This document shows, piece after piece, positions 8,102 to 16,266 of a DNA stretch of 34,288 nucleotides. The notes under the pieces are model-generated. The model worked only from the letters and a program-made list of their open reading frames with translations. It had not been told where the DNA came from and made no database searches. A program made the translations under genes and the position numbers. The stretch comes from Nitrospirota bacterium. Its GTDB lineage: Bacteria > Nitrospirota > UBA9217. The DNA lies in the NCBI GenBank assembly GCA_035516965.1, contig DATIZR010000053.1, positions 1 through 34,288 on the forward strand, written 5' to 3'. The first letter of the stretch is position 1; each line of letters begins with the position of its first letter.

Positions 8102-9093
8102 CCATGGGGGACCCGGCCGGGATCGGGCCGGAGATCATCGCCAAGACCTTGGCCGCCGAAGAGACGTTCAGCTTTTGCAGGCCCGTCGTGATCGGTGATG
8201 CCGGCGTCCTGAAGAAACTCGTCGACGAGATGAGCATCCCGGTCAGTGTATCCAGTATCTCCTCGCTGGCCCAGGCCGCACCCCGTCACGGCCGGCTTGA
8301 GCTCCTCAACCTGAATCTCGTGAACCTCTCGACGCACGCCTGGGGCAAGCCGGACGCATCGTCAGGCACCGCGGTCGTCGCCTACATCAAGCGCGCCGTA
8401 GAACTGGCCCTCCGGAACGAGGCCGATGCCATGGTCACGGCACCGATCAGCAAGGCCATGATGAATGCCGCGGGCTATCATTATGCCGGTCATACGGAAC
8501 TCCTCGCCGCCCTGACGCAGTCCCAGGAATACGGGATGCTCTTCGTCGGTGGCGGCCTGCGGGTGATCCTCGCGACCATCCATATGGCCTTAAAGGACGT
8601 TCCCCGCCACATTACGACGCCGGTCGTCCTCAAAACCCTGCGACTTGCCCGTGCCGCCATGCGCTCCTTCGGGATCGACAATCCGCGGATCGGCGTTGCC
8701 GCTCTGAACCCCCATGCCGGCGAGGGGAGACTGTTCGGCAGCGAAGAGTGGGACCAGATCCTGCCTGCCGTGATCAAAGCCCGCGAGGACGGCATCCACG
8801 CAAGCGATCCCCTCCCCGCTGACACGCTCTTCCACAAGGCGCGCAACAACCACTACGACATCGTGGTCGCCATGTATCATGACCAGGGGCTCGCGCCGCT
8901 CAAAATGCTGGCGTTCGGCAACGCCGTCAACGTGACCGTCGGCCTGCCGATCATCCGGACGTCGGTCGACCACGGCACCGCCTATGACATCGCCGGCAAG
9001 GGCTGTGCCGATCCCGCCAGTATGCGGGAAGCACTGAAGCTAGCGGCACACTTGGCCTCGTTCAGAAGGGCGGGGGCACGGGAGCGCGCGTGA
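8074..9093 (+). CDS. pdxA: 4-hydroxythreonine-4-phosphate dehydrogenase
   Basis: PdxA oxidises 4-phosphohydroxy-L-threonine in the DXP-dependent pyridoxal-phosphate pathway, with NAD and a divalent metal. The 339-residue product has MGDPAGIGPEI near the N-terminus, TAPISKAMMNAAGYHYAGHTELLA, the metal-binding His segments (GHTE, ATIHMAL, MYHDQGLAPLK), and the end motif TSVDHGTAYDIAGKG. A GGAGGA site lies within the S4 gene (8059-8064). The GTG of the next, broken gene overlaps its stop. Confidence 0.96.
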   Translation: MEQRPLIVITMGDPAGIGPEIIAKTLAAEETFSFCRPVVIGDAGVLKKLVDEMSIPVSVSSISSLAQAAPRHGRLELLNLNLVNLSTHAWGKPDASSGTAVVAYIKRAVELALRNEADAMVTAPISKAMMNAAGYHYAGHTELLAALTQSQEYGMLFVGGGLRVILATIHMALKDVPRHITTPVVLKTLRLARAAMRSFGIDNPRIGVAALNPHAGEGRLFGSEEWDQILPAVIKAREDGIHASDPLPADTLFHKARNNHYDIVVAMYHDQGLAPLKMLAFGNAVNVTVGLPIIRTSVDHGTAYDIAGKGCADPASMREALKLAAHLASFRRAGARERA

Positions 9094-9570
9094 ACGACCA
9101 AGGCATGCAACCGATCCTGACCCGGACGCGCATCTTAACCATCGTCTTCTTCGCGGTTTTCCTGTTTCTTCCGTATCAGGTCGGGTATCTCCTCGCGCCT
9201 TTTTCGTCTGCTCTGCCCTGGGCGGGAATTATCGCCCTCGCCCTTCACCCGCTGTACCGCAGGCGCGTGGTGCTGAACGCAGAAAATTCGGTGCACGCGC
9301 AGCAGAATGCTTATGTGTATTCGCGAGGTCCGAGGCCAACAAAAAATGATTACAGACCGGGGGAACCATTCTGGTCAGTCTGCCCGACAATTTCATCAAG
9401 CCCGTGGTGATCGGGAAAAAACCCAACTCCCCACGTTTTTCCTGTTCCTCGGCATCCCGGGCGGTCTGCAGGCCTATGGCATCCTCGGCATCCTCTTCGG
9501 ACCGTTGATCGTGACACTGGTCATCACCTCCGCCCAGATCTATCGCGAAGAGTTTGCCGGGAAGGAATAG
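9090..9570 (+). pseudogene. AI-2E/PerM-family transporter remnant
   Basis: Pieces of an AI-2E family permease (normally about 350 residues) survive in three frames. The first membrane helices are near 9150-9260 (FLPYQVGYLLAPFSSALPWAG, ending LHPLYRR). A middle fragment at 9371-9415 reads LVSLPDNFIKPVVIGKK, and the C-terminal helices at about 9419-9570 read FFLFLGIPGGLQAYGILG and IYREEFAGKE. Most of the central domain (roughly 200 residues or more) is missing. The last two pieces are joined by a lost base in the A6 run at 9416-9421. The gene cannot make a working transporter. Confidence 0.85.
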
Positions 9571-9704
9571 CATCAGCCGCTTTGATGCAGATTCAATACC
9601 CGGGAATCTGGATCAATCCCCGAGGCCAAGCCGCATCGAGCTGCCCCCGGTCGTGAATCCGGCTTGGCCGGATCAAGTCATTATTGCGAGAAGGAGAAGA
9701 GAGC

Positions 9705-10388
9705 ATGGAAGATCTGGCAAAATCCGACACCTGGCGTGTGTTCCGAATCATGGCCGAACTCGTCGAAGGCTTCGAAGCGCTGAGCACCATCGGTCCGGCG
9801 GTGACCATATTCGGCAGCGCACGGGTTGCGCCGGGTTCACCCTACTACAACAAATGTCTGAAGGTCGCCGAGCACCTGGCCAAGGACGGATTCGCGGTCA
9901 TTTCCGGAGGGGGGCCGGGCATCATGGAGGCGGCGAACAAAGGCGCCCAGAACGCAGGCGGGACATCGGTCGGGCTGAACATCGAGCTTCCCTTGGAGCA
10001 GTCGCCCAATACGTTTCAAGATATCAAGGTGGAATTCCGCTACTTTTTCGTGAGAAAGCTGATGTTCGTGAAATATGCGGTGGGATACGTCATCTTCCCC
10101 GGCGGCTTCGGAACCCTCGACGAGCTGTTCGAGGCGCTCACGCTGATCCAGACCAAGAAGATCAGGTCATTTCCCGTCGTTCTCGTCGGCACCGACTATT
10201 GGAGGGGATTGATCGACTGGATGAGACAATCGGTTCTTACCACGGGCAATATCGACGCGGCGGACATCGACCTCCTTCATATCGTCGACGAGCCGGAAGA
10301 GGTCTGCGCCATCATCACAAACCGGTACAATGACCGCATCAGGGGGGTTCACCGGGACCGTCGGGACCGGGACCGCAAGGGCGTCTAG
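9705..10388 (+). CDS. LOG-family (TIGR00730) Rossmann-fold protein
   Basis: A 227-residue lysine-decarboxylase-like LOG-family protein. Members cleave ribose-5-phosphate from nucleoside monophosphates (cytokinin-activating phosphoribohydrolases in plants; general nucleotide nucleosidases in bacteria). The diagnostic PGGFGTLDELFEALTLIQTKK motif is present, with GGGPGIMEAANKGA before it and the FFVRKLMFVKYA segment between. The ATG at 9705 follows AAGGAG (9691-9696) and is preferred to the TTG at 9684. The C-terminal RDRRDRDRKGV tail is variable. It converges with the TVP38 gene, overlapping by 4 bp. Confidence 0.9.
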   Translation: MEDLAKSDTWRVFRIMAELVEGFEALSTIGPAVTIFGSARVAPGSPYYNKCLKVAEHLAKDGFAVISGGGPGIMEAANKGAQNAGGTSVGLNIELPLEQSPNTFQDIKVEFRYFFVRKLMFVKYAVGYVIFPGGFGTLDELFEALTLIQTKKIRSFPVVLVGTDYWRGLIDWMRQSVLTTGNIDAADIDLLHIVDEPEEVCAIITNRYNDRIRGVHRDRRDRDRKGV

Positions 10389-11125
10389 TCTTCCCCCCCG
10401 GTCCTCTTCTGCCGGCTCCGCGCGGCCCGGTGCTTCAATTGCTGAGCGGCCCGGATGCTCCGGATCCACCGCTCGATGTTCACGCGGTATACCATGACGA
10501 GCAGGATGCAGAGGATGCTGAGGCCGAGGACCGTGAAAAAGGCCGCGTAGTGCCTGTTGCGAAAAAATGAGCCCTCCAGGGTCAGGAGCACCGTGCCAAG
10601 AAATCTGCCGGTCGTTGACACGATGAGAAAGTTCCGATGCCCCATGTGTCCCAGCCCGAGCAGGTAACACAGATAGTCTTTCGGAAAGCCGGGGATCAGG
10701 AACATCAGAAAGGCGAGAGCAATCCCCTTGTGTTTCATCACGTAGTCGTACCGGTCGATGATCTCGGGTTTCACCAGCTTCTCAACAAGCGGCCTCCCCG
10801 CGACCCGCGCGAGCAGAAAGGCAAGCCATGAACCGATAGTGAGGCCGATCGTCGAATACAGGATACCGCCGCAGTTCCCGAAGAGCATCCCGCCGACGAA
10901 ACCGGTCACCTCTCCGGGTATCGGCGCGGCGATCACCTGGAGAGCCTGCAGCCCGATGAAGATGAAGGCCGCATAGGTCCTGTGCTCTGTGATGAAACGC
11001 GTGAGGAGGTCCCGGTCCGTAAAAAACCTGACCAGGCCGAGCGGGAACAGGATATAGAGGATCGTACTAACGACCAGGCCGAAAACGATGAGTCCGCCTA
11101 TTATTTTCCTGTCGAACTGGATCAT
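10385..11125 (-). CDS. TVP38/TMEM64-family membrane protein
   Basis: A 246-residue inner-membrane protein of the TVP38/TMEM64 (VTT/DedA-like) superfamily, whose members act in lipid scrambling and membrane homeostasis. About six hydrophobic segments are visible. The family signatures are APIPGEVTGFVGGMLFG, the re-entrant GSWLAFLLARVAGRPLVEKL and the FLMFLIPGFPKDYLCYLLG block with its conserved GFPKD. The C-terminus is a basic cytosolic tail (RAARSRQKR). The start lies 17 bp after the zinc-ribbon gene with no strong ribosome-binding site, suggesting coupled expression. Confidence 0.88.
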   Translation of the reverse strand: MIQFDRKIIGGLIVFGLVVSTILYILFPLGLVRFFTDRDLLTRFITEHRTYAAFIFIGLQALQVIAAPIPGEVTGFVGGMLFGNCGGILYSTIGLTIGSWLAFLLARVAGRPLVEKLVKPEIIDRYDYVMKHKGIALAFLMFLIPGFPKDYLCYLLGLGHMGHRNFLIVSTTGRFLGTVLLTLEGSFFRNRHYAAFFTVLGLSILCILLVMVYRVNIERWIRSIRAAQQLKHRAARSRQKRTGGED

Positions 11126-11142
11126 GTCTCATGAGCTGGTGG

Positions 11143-11427
11143 CTATGGTTTGAACAGGTCTTCCAGGGCTCCGCGCGCCTTCGCGAGGGACGCATCGGCG
11201 GCATCCGCACGGGTTTCGATGAATACAAAGAAATCACAGTGATTCGCCTTATGTTTCTCGCGGACAAACTCTGCAACCGGCTCGCGGCACTGCTTCGATG
11301 CTGTGCGATCATGGAAAGCGCAGTTGTGACAGCAATGAAGATCGGCTCCGCAGGAAGAACACTCATCTCTGCGACCGATCCTGGTCGTTCCGACAATCTC
11401 CTTCTTGCACGCGTGGCAAAGTTTCAT
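11143..11427 (-). CDS. Small cysteine-rich zinc-ribbon protein
   Basis: A 94-residue protein with ordered cysteines: CHACKK at the N-terminus, CSSCGADLHCCHNCAFHD in the centre, then QCREP and NHCDFF. These look like two zinc knuckles or ribbons; such proteins are conserved hypotheticals in delta-proteobacteria and neighbours. No enzyme domain is visible, so a role in RNA, DNA or protein binding can only be guessed. It lies upstream of the TVP38 gene on the same strand. Its ATG sits 6 bases after a -10 box, so the transcript may be leaderless. Confidence 0.7.
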   Translation of the reverse strand: MKLCHACKKEIVGTTRIGRRDECSSCGADLHCCHNCAFHDRTASKQCREPVAEFVREKHKANHCDFFVFIETRADAADASLAKARGALEDLFKP

Positions 11428-11433
11428 TCGTTC

Positions 11434-11462
11434 ACTATAGCCGATGCGGACCGATTAGACAA
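11434..11462 (-). promoter_or_regulatory. Promoter of the zinc-ribbon gene, adjoining the start codon
   Basis: On the minus strand TTGTCT (11462-11457) and TATAGT (11439-11434) are 17 bases apart, with the ATG (11427) only 6 bases past the -10 box. No Shine-Dalgarno fits between them. This fills part of the 305-bp divergent gap to the TPR gene. Confidence 0.55.
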
Positions 11463-11566
11463 GTTTAAAAAAAGCTCGAGTGCCGCCCTCCCCCGACTGG
11501 CGAAACAACGATATAACGCTGTCCCGAAATGCCCGTCTCCCAAATGGGTTCTGATGAAAACAACTC

Positions 11567-11595
11567 TTGACTCTCATGCAACTTTGGGATAATAT
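11567..11595 (+). promoter_or_regulatory. Putative promoter of the TPR gene
   Basis: TTGACT (11567-11572) and TAATAT (11590-11595) are 17 bases apart, in a strongly AT-rich stretch (11580-11670). The leader would be about 130 nt. Nothing else stands out in the gap. Confidence 0.45.
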
Positions 11596-11732
11596 CTAAT
11601 GAGGAATATATATTTATCTATTAAAAACAGTATCTTAACCTTGAACATGGCAATAATTTCTATTGCAACTATTTGCATCACGCTGGCTACATGAATGCCA
11701 GCGGGTGTCGTCTTGGCAAGGAGAAATAAAAA

Positions 11733-12713
11733 ATGAGGACCATCATCCGAATCGCATTGCCTATTTTGATCATGGGTGCGCTCTTCGTCCCCGCTTTCGG
11801 TGCGCAATCGCAAAAAGCTGGGGGGTCGGAAGATCTGAAGCAGTACGTTGAAGAGCTGAAAAAGAAACCCGGCGACAAGGTGCTGCGCGAAAAGATCATC
11901 AAGATGGCCGTAGGCATGAAACCGGCGCCTGCTGTGCCCGAAGATGCAGAGCGGAACATGGCTCGAGGCGCAGCGTTCGCCAAGAAGGCTTCGGACAGCG
12001 CCGGGTACAAGAAGGCGATCACGGAATTCGAAGCAGCAACGAACACCGCGCCCTGGCTTGCCCTTGCCTATTATAATCTCGGCGTGGTCCAGGAAAGGGC
12101 AGGACTGTTTAACGATGCGATCCAGAGCCTCAAATTCTACCTCCTGGCTGCTCCCGATGCCAAGAACGCCAGGGACGTCAAGAATACGATCTACTCCCTC
12201 GAGGCGGACGCCGAGGCAGTGCAGGCAGGCATGAACGCGCCGGCTCCGGCGGTTGCGCCGGTTCCCGCCCCGGGCGGGAAGCAACTGGCGGTTGCAGGCA
12301 AGCCGACGCTCGACCTTGAGCCTGAGAAGCAGCTCAAGATCATCAAACTGCCGCCGGAAAAGAGGGCCAAGATGCCTGATTTCTCCGGAAACTGGTATTT
12401 CAAAGAAAATATCCGGGGAGAAGAAGTGACGATTCACGCCTTTGAGATCGCCAAGAACGCGAACGGCGACCTTACGCTCATTCCTCCCAAGCGCGCAGCT
12501 GACAGCGTTGCCACGGTCAATGTGTTCGAGATAACGGACAAGACGTTGAAGCTGCAGATGAAGTGGAAGATGAAGTCGGTCGTTGGCTACTGGAAGACGG
12601 AAACCTATACTCTCACCATGTCCGATGACGGCTCTCGTCTGAGCGGCGCGCACAACCAGCAGAGCGTCGGCGGCCGGAACATCGACATGGACCGTAGTCT
12701 TTTCCGTCAATAA
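11733..12713 (+). CDS. Secreted TPR-repeat protein of unknown function
   Basis: A 326-residue exported protein. Residues 1-23 form a signal peptide (MRTIIRIALPILIMGALFVP, cleavage near AFGA). Residues about 83-145 contain two tetratricopeptide-type repeats (YKKAITEFEAATNTAPWLALAYYNLG, then FNDAIQSLKFYLLAAPDAKN). A Pro/Ala linker near 175-195 leads to a C-terminal beta-rich domain (DFSGNWYFKENIRGEEVTI) that resembles lipocalin-like 'GNW' domains of periplasmic proteins. I do not recognise a specific family. The ATG follows AAGGAG (11719-11724) and the gene stands alone. Confidence 0.72.
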   Translation: MRTIIRIALPILIMGALFVPAFGAQSQKAGGSEDLKQYVEELKKKPGDKVLREKIIKMAVGMKPAPAVPEDAERNMARGAAFAKKASDSAGYKKAITEFEAATNTAPWLALAYYNLGVVQERAGLFNDAIQSLKFYLLAAPDAKNARDVKNTIYSLEADAEAVQAGMNAPAPAVAPVPAPGGKQLAVAGKPTLDLEPEKQLKIIKLPPEKRAKMPDFSGNWYFKENIRGEEVTIHAFEIAKNANGDLTLIPPKRAADSVATVNVFEITDKTLKLQMKWKMKSVVGYWKTETYTLTMSDDGSRLSGAHNQQSVGGRNIDMDRSLFRQ

Positions 12714-12842
12714 GTGCGGCTTTCCCTTCGGCGAAAAAGGCCGGTTGCAATGCAGCCATCGTTGACACGATAACATTCAGGAGCTGCGCCGCATTTTGCC
12801 GAGAATTCTGCTATAGTAACAACAGGCTGTTCGCCTGCCTCG

Positions 12843-12869
12843 CGGAGAGTCCTTTCCTGCGGGACTCCG
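12843..12869 (+). promoter_or_regulatory. Hairpin in the RRM gene leader
   Basis: CGGAGAGTCC (12843-12852) pairs with GGACTCCG (12862-12869), leaving a two-base bulge and a 9-base loop. It ends 20 bases before the ribosome-binding site of the RNA-binding protein gene. Confidence 0.4.
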
Positions 12870-12904
12870 TACAAGAATGAAATGATATGAAGGAGGGCTC
12901 TTCC

Positions 12905-13249
12905 ATGGCTACGAGAAAAATCCTTATTGAAAACCTTCCTCCCGATGTCACGGAAGCGGCGTTGAAGGATATTTTTGCTCAGATCGGAGAAGTTGAGTCG
13001 GTCAAATTGAACACCGATTTATTCACGCAGCGGCCCAACGGCCGTGGGCTCGTGGAGATGACCCTCGATGTGGACGCGTTTCGCGCGGTCAACTGCTTTG
13101 ATGGCGCAACCGTGAAGGACAGAAGGATCCACCTGAGCGAAACCATGCCCCTTCTTGAATGGGCTAAGCAGATGATCGTCAAGAATATCCCTGATTTGCA
13201 CCTGTCGAAATTCAGTCATACTCAGGGAGGCTGTAAACAGGATCATTGA
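12905..13249 (+). CDS. RRM-type RNA-binding protein
   Basis: A 114-residue protein with one RNA recognition motif (about residues 4-85) and a short tail containing His and Cys (HTQGGCKQDH). RNP2 is KILIENLP and RNP1 is NGRGLVEM. Both lack the aromatic residues that normally stack on RNA bases, so RNA binding may be altered or absent. Bacterial single-RRM proteins are often small, abundant and linked to stress. The ATG at 12905 has AAGGAGG 8 bases upstream (12890-12896) and is preferred to the ATG at 12887, which overlaps that site. Confidence 0.8.
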   Translation: MATRKILIENLPPDVTEAALKDIFAQIGEVESVKLNTDLFTQRPNGRGLVEMTLDVDAFRAVNCFDGATVKDRRIHLSETMPLLEWAKQMIVKNIPDLHLSKFSHTQGGCKQDH

Positions 13250-13432
13250 GGATCTTGACTCATCCCATCTCAGGAAAGACCCGATCTGCAGCACTGAGTT
13301 GGCGCAGATCGCTCCCCTTCCCCTCCTTGACAACAACGTCCTCTCCGGGACCGTGAGACCGGCCTCTTCCCGGCAGCGTTCACCAGAGAGGACGTCCGAG
13401 TTTCTCGTGCCGGTCCACGGCGAGACGCCCTT

Positions 13433-14854
13433 TCACTCCCAGTCCAGCAGACGCTTCTGGCCTTCGAGCTTTTTGATCTGCGTCACATCCTGGCTCACTT
13501 CCAGGCAGCCGCGGTATCTCCCCTCCGCATCCCGGACCGCAAAATACTTTATCAGGATAAACTTTCCCTGCATCTGGATCCAAAAGTCCGCCGAACTCCG
13601 CCTTCCCTCGCGGAACTCATCCAGGATCTTCTGCACCATGCCCATGCTCTTCGGCGGGTGGCAGTTCTGCACCTTCCTGCCGATGACTCCCGGGCTCCTC
13701 GGAAAGATCCGGTCGGGAGTTGCCGAATAGTAGATCACCTCGTCCTGCTCATTCACAAAGGACATGTCGATCGGGAGGTGCATCAGCATCAGGTTCACCT
13801 GCTCGGGCGTGAGCTGGCCGGTGTTGAGGTTCAAGCTGCCGACCTTCTCCTCGAGCAGCGTCTGCTGGTATGATCCGGCAGACGGCTTCCACTCCGACTC
13901 CGGCTTGATCCAGGCGTACCCGACCTCCTCCTCGCCTTTCCTGACCCTTGCCCACTCGTCCTCGGACAGCGTTTCGAGCGTCATGGGGAAGAGGATATGC
14001 TCTTCCTTGTAGATCATGTCGTTCACCATCTTGATCAATGCGTCGAGGGCCACCTGTTCCATCTTGCCGTCCGTGGCGCGCTTCCGGACATCCTTGATGA
14101 ACCCGCGGATGTCGTCATGGAGCGCCCACATGACCTTGGACGGTCCGGTGATGCCTTTCGTCTCGATGATCGGGAAGAGCTGGTTCTCCTTGCGGACGAA
14201 GTGCTTGTCGATCTGGCCGAGGCGTTCCAGGAGAGCGAGCAGCTTTTCCTTCTCCCGTGAAAAATCCTTGATCTCGGCCGCTTCCCGCAGGATGTCTTCG
14301 GCAGCGCGGTTTTCAAGCATGAAGGTGTGCACCGGATGGCCTGCGGGCAGGCCGGGCACCGCCTTGTGCTCGAGCGCTTCCTTGAAGACCTGCACATGCA
14401 CCTCGCAGAGGCTCTTGATCTCCGTTTCCGGCATGCCTTCGGAGATCAACCGCTGCTCCATCTGCGCGATCTCCCAGGGCGCGACGTCCTTGATCAGTTC
14501 CTGGAATTTCTTTTTCTGCGATTCAGCGTCCTTCCCTGTGTGCAGTTCCTTGATGATGTTCTTGAGCGTTTCGATCCGGACGTCCTGCTCGTCGGCGCCT
14601 TCCTGCGCGTACGATACGGCGACCGTCTCCTTCGTTTGCTTCTTGATCTCGGCAGCGATGTCGTCGAGCAGCTTCCTGACGTCCATGCCGCCGATCATTG
14701 CCGCCTTGTTCAGGGAGGCGATCCTGCCCACGGTCTTGCGCATAAAGGGATTATCGAGCATCTTGAACTCGGGATTGATGCGGATCAGGAAGTCCTTCAG
14801 AAAGGGATACTGGTTCAGCAGATCATTCACTTTGGTTTTGGGGTCTATGGTCAT
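13433..14854 (-). CDS. DUF438/hemerythrin/PAS protein
   Basis: A 473-residue cytosolic protein with four regions. Residues 5-70 match the DUF1858/ScdA-like module (VNDLLNQYPFLKDFLIRINPEF). Residues 95-165 match DUF438 (IIKELHTGKDAESQKKKFQELI). Residues 170-300 form a hemerythrin HHE four-helix bundle with likely iron ligands His173/176, His218, Glu223, His246 and Glu284/285-His286. Residues 345-460 form a PAS domain (FVNEQDEVIYYSATPDRIFPRS). The architecture is that of DUF438 proteins of anaerobes, suggesting oxygen or nitric-oxide sensing or repair of iron centres; no output domain follows. AAGGAG precedes the ATG, and no operon partner is adjacent. Confidence 0.88.
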   Translation of the reverse strand: MTIDPKTKVNDLLNQYPFLKDFLIRINPEFKMLDNPFMRKTVGRIASLNKAAMIGGMDVRKLLDDIAAEIKKQTKETVAVSYAQEGADEQDVRIETLKNIIKELHTGKDAESQKKKFQELIKDVAPWEIAQMEQRLISEGMPETEIKSLCEVHVQVFKEALEHKAVPGLPAGHPVHTFMLENRAAEDILREAAEIKDFSREKEKLLALLERLGQIDKHFVRKENQLFPIIETKGITGPSKVMWALHDDIRGFIKDVRKRATDGKMEQVALDALIKMVNDMIYKEEHILFPMTLETLSEDEWARVRKGEEEVGYAWIKPESEWKPSAGSYQQTLLEEKVGSLNLNTGQLTPEQVNLMLMHLPIDMSFVNEQDEVIYYSATPDRIFPRSPGVIGRKVQNCHPPKSMGMVQKILDEFREGRRSSADFWIQMQGKFILIKYFAVRDAEGRYRGCLEVSQDVTQIKKLEGQKRLLDWE

Positions 14855-14945
14855 GGCTGTTCTCCTTTATGATGTGAACTATAGCACCGCGCGAACCGTT
14901 CCGCTATGATCTGCATCATGAAGATCGTGCTCCCATTGCTCCTAT

Positions 14946-14974
14946 TTTACCTGGTTTACGGATCGGTGTATAAT
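14946..14974 (+). promoter_or_regulatory. Promoter upstream of the GNAT gene
   Basis: TTTACC (14946-14951) and a perfect TATAAT (14969-14974) are 17 bases apart. A start near 14981 gives a leader of about 100 nt, which holds a 12-codon frame (14988-15026). Confidence 0.6.
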
Positions 14975-15080
14975 GTCCCCGGGGATCATGAGAGCCGAAT
15001 ACGATTTTCACGAACAGCGCGAATAACCTTCCGGCGATCCATTGCGCCGAAGGGATCAATAAAGAAAGCGGTGCTCATCC

Positions 15081-15551
15081 GTGGATATTCATCATTTAGG
15101 AGACCACCAGGAGGTAATCCCGGTCCTCGCCGTCTGGATATACGACGAGTGGTCGTACCTGTATCCGGGGATAACGCTTCGCGATATTGAAGGCTTTCTC
15201 CGGGAGAGAGTGAACAAGCAGAGCCTTCCTCTTACCCTGGTGGCCTTGGATTCGGGCGAACCCGTGGGCACCGTATCTCTCAAGCCGTTCGAAATGGAAA
15301 CAAGGACGGACCTGACGCCGTGGGTAGTCAGCCTGTACGTAGCTAAACCGTGGAGAAGGCGACGGATCGGCTCAGCGCTCATGAAAACCATTGAGCAGAA
15401 GGCGGCAAGTCTGGATTTCCGGAAATTGTTTCTCTTCGTTGCTGATAGCGCACTTGCCGGGCTTTTTTATGCCAAATTGGGCTGGGTTATCAGGGAAAAT
15501 GCAACGTATCACTCATATCCGGTCATCATCATGGAGAAAGAGGTAGCGTGA
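15081..15551 (+). CDS. GNAT-family N-acetyltransferase
   Basis: A 156-residue Gcn5-related acetyltransferase that would move acetyl from acetyl-CoA to an amine; the substrate is unknown. Motif A is clear near residues 89-110 (VSLYVAKPWRRRRIGSALMKTIEQKA, with the pyrophosphate-binding RRRIGSA), preceded by GEPVGTVSLKPFE and followed by LFVADSALAGLFYAKLGW (motif B). The N-terminus DIHHLGDHQEVIPVLAVW matches the usual start of this subgroup, so the GTG at 15081 is accepted despite a poor ribosome-binding site. Confidence 0.85.
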   Translation: MDIHHLGDHQEVIPVLAVWIYDEWSYLYPGITLRDIEGFLRERVNKQSLPLTLVALDSGEPVGTVSLKPFEMETRTDLTPWVVSLYVAKPWRRRRIGSALMKTIEQKAASLDFRKLFLFVADSALAGLFYAKLGWVIRENATYHSYPVIIMEKEVA

Positions 15552-15641
15552 CTTCTTCCCGGAGCTCTTAACTGTTTCGCCGTCCAACAATGAGGACTTC
15601 ACGGGGAATTGAGCACTGATAGAGGAAATCACCGGAACAAT

Positions 15642-16058
15642 ATGACCATGAAATGGAAAATCACAAATAGACGAACATGTCTTAACCTCATCAGCGCCAT
15701 TATCCTGCTGGCTGGTCTGGGAAGCGCCATCTTCATTTATCTGACCGCGGATAATGTCCTGGATAGCATCTTGGGTTATGAAGTAGCAGGTGGAGACGTG
15801 TATCCTGTTACACCTGATAACTCCAAGATGTATGCACATGATCTGGAACTCTATGGAGGCAAGGCGGCTGTGCTGGCGAACGACTTCAGGTATTGGTTTG
15901 TCGGACTATGGCATGGAAGATCGCTTGCATTCACCGTTGCAAGCATCACTATTCTTATATCCTTCGGGGTTTTCTTTGTTGCCAATCATTTGCCATCCGA
16001 CCTGCCATCGGATGTTCAAGAAGAGAACAATCGCCGCGGTAAATATTTCAACCCGTAA
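15642..16058 (+). CDS. Two-span membrane protein, conserved hypothetical
   Basis: A 138-residue protein with a first membrane span (LISAIILLAGLGSAIFIYLTA), an external loop holding GYEVAGGDVYPVTPDNSKMY and DLELYGGKAAVL, and a second span (SLAFTVASITILISFGVFFV). I recognise the pattern as a recurrent hypothetical family of delta-proteobacteria-like genomes; no function is known. Start is uncertain between ATG 15642 and ATG 15648; the open frame reaches a TTG at 15609 with no better support. It lies between the GNAT and OYE genes with moderate gaps, so it may stand alone. Confidence 0.62.
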   Translation: MTMKWKITNRRTCLNLISAIILLAGLGSAIFIYLTADNVLDSILGYEVAGGDVYPVTPDNSKMYAHDLELYGGKAAVLANDFRYWFVGLWHGRSLAFTVASITILISFGVFFVANHLPSDLPSDVQEENNRRGKYFNP

Positions 16059-16206
16059 CTGCATGAAGAGGCGCATGGGATAGAGACCTGCCACGACAAG
16101 CATCTTGACAGGATTCGAAACGGGTCAGGCCTTTCAATAGATACAATCGCCCCTGAAGACAAGGCCGGGCGCTGAGGGAAGTAACGTTGGAAACCGGGGC
16201 TTCATT

Positions 16207-16224
16207 ATACGGTTCATACGGTTC
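16207..16224 (+). repeat. Tandem 9-mer upstream of the OYE gene
   Basis: ATACGGTTC occurs twice with no spacer (16207-16215 and 16216-16224), about 40 bp before the oxidoreductase start. It could be a regulator half-site pair. Confidence 0.5.
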
Positions 16225-16266
16225 GCCAGGGAATGGCGGCCGTTCTGATCGGAGGCTGATCAATCT

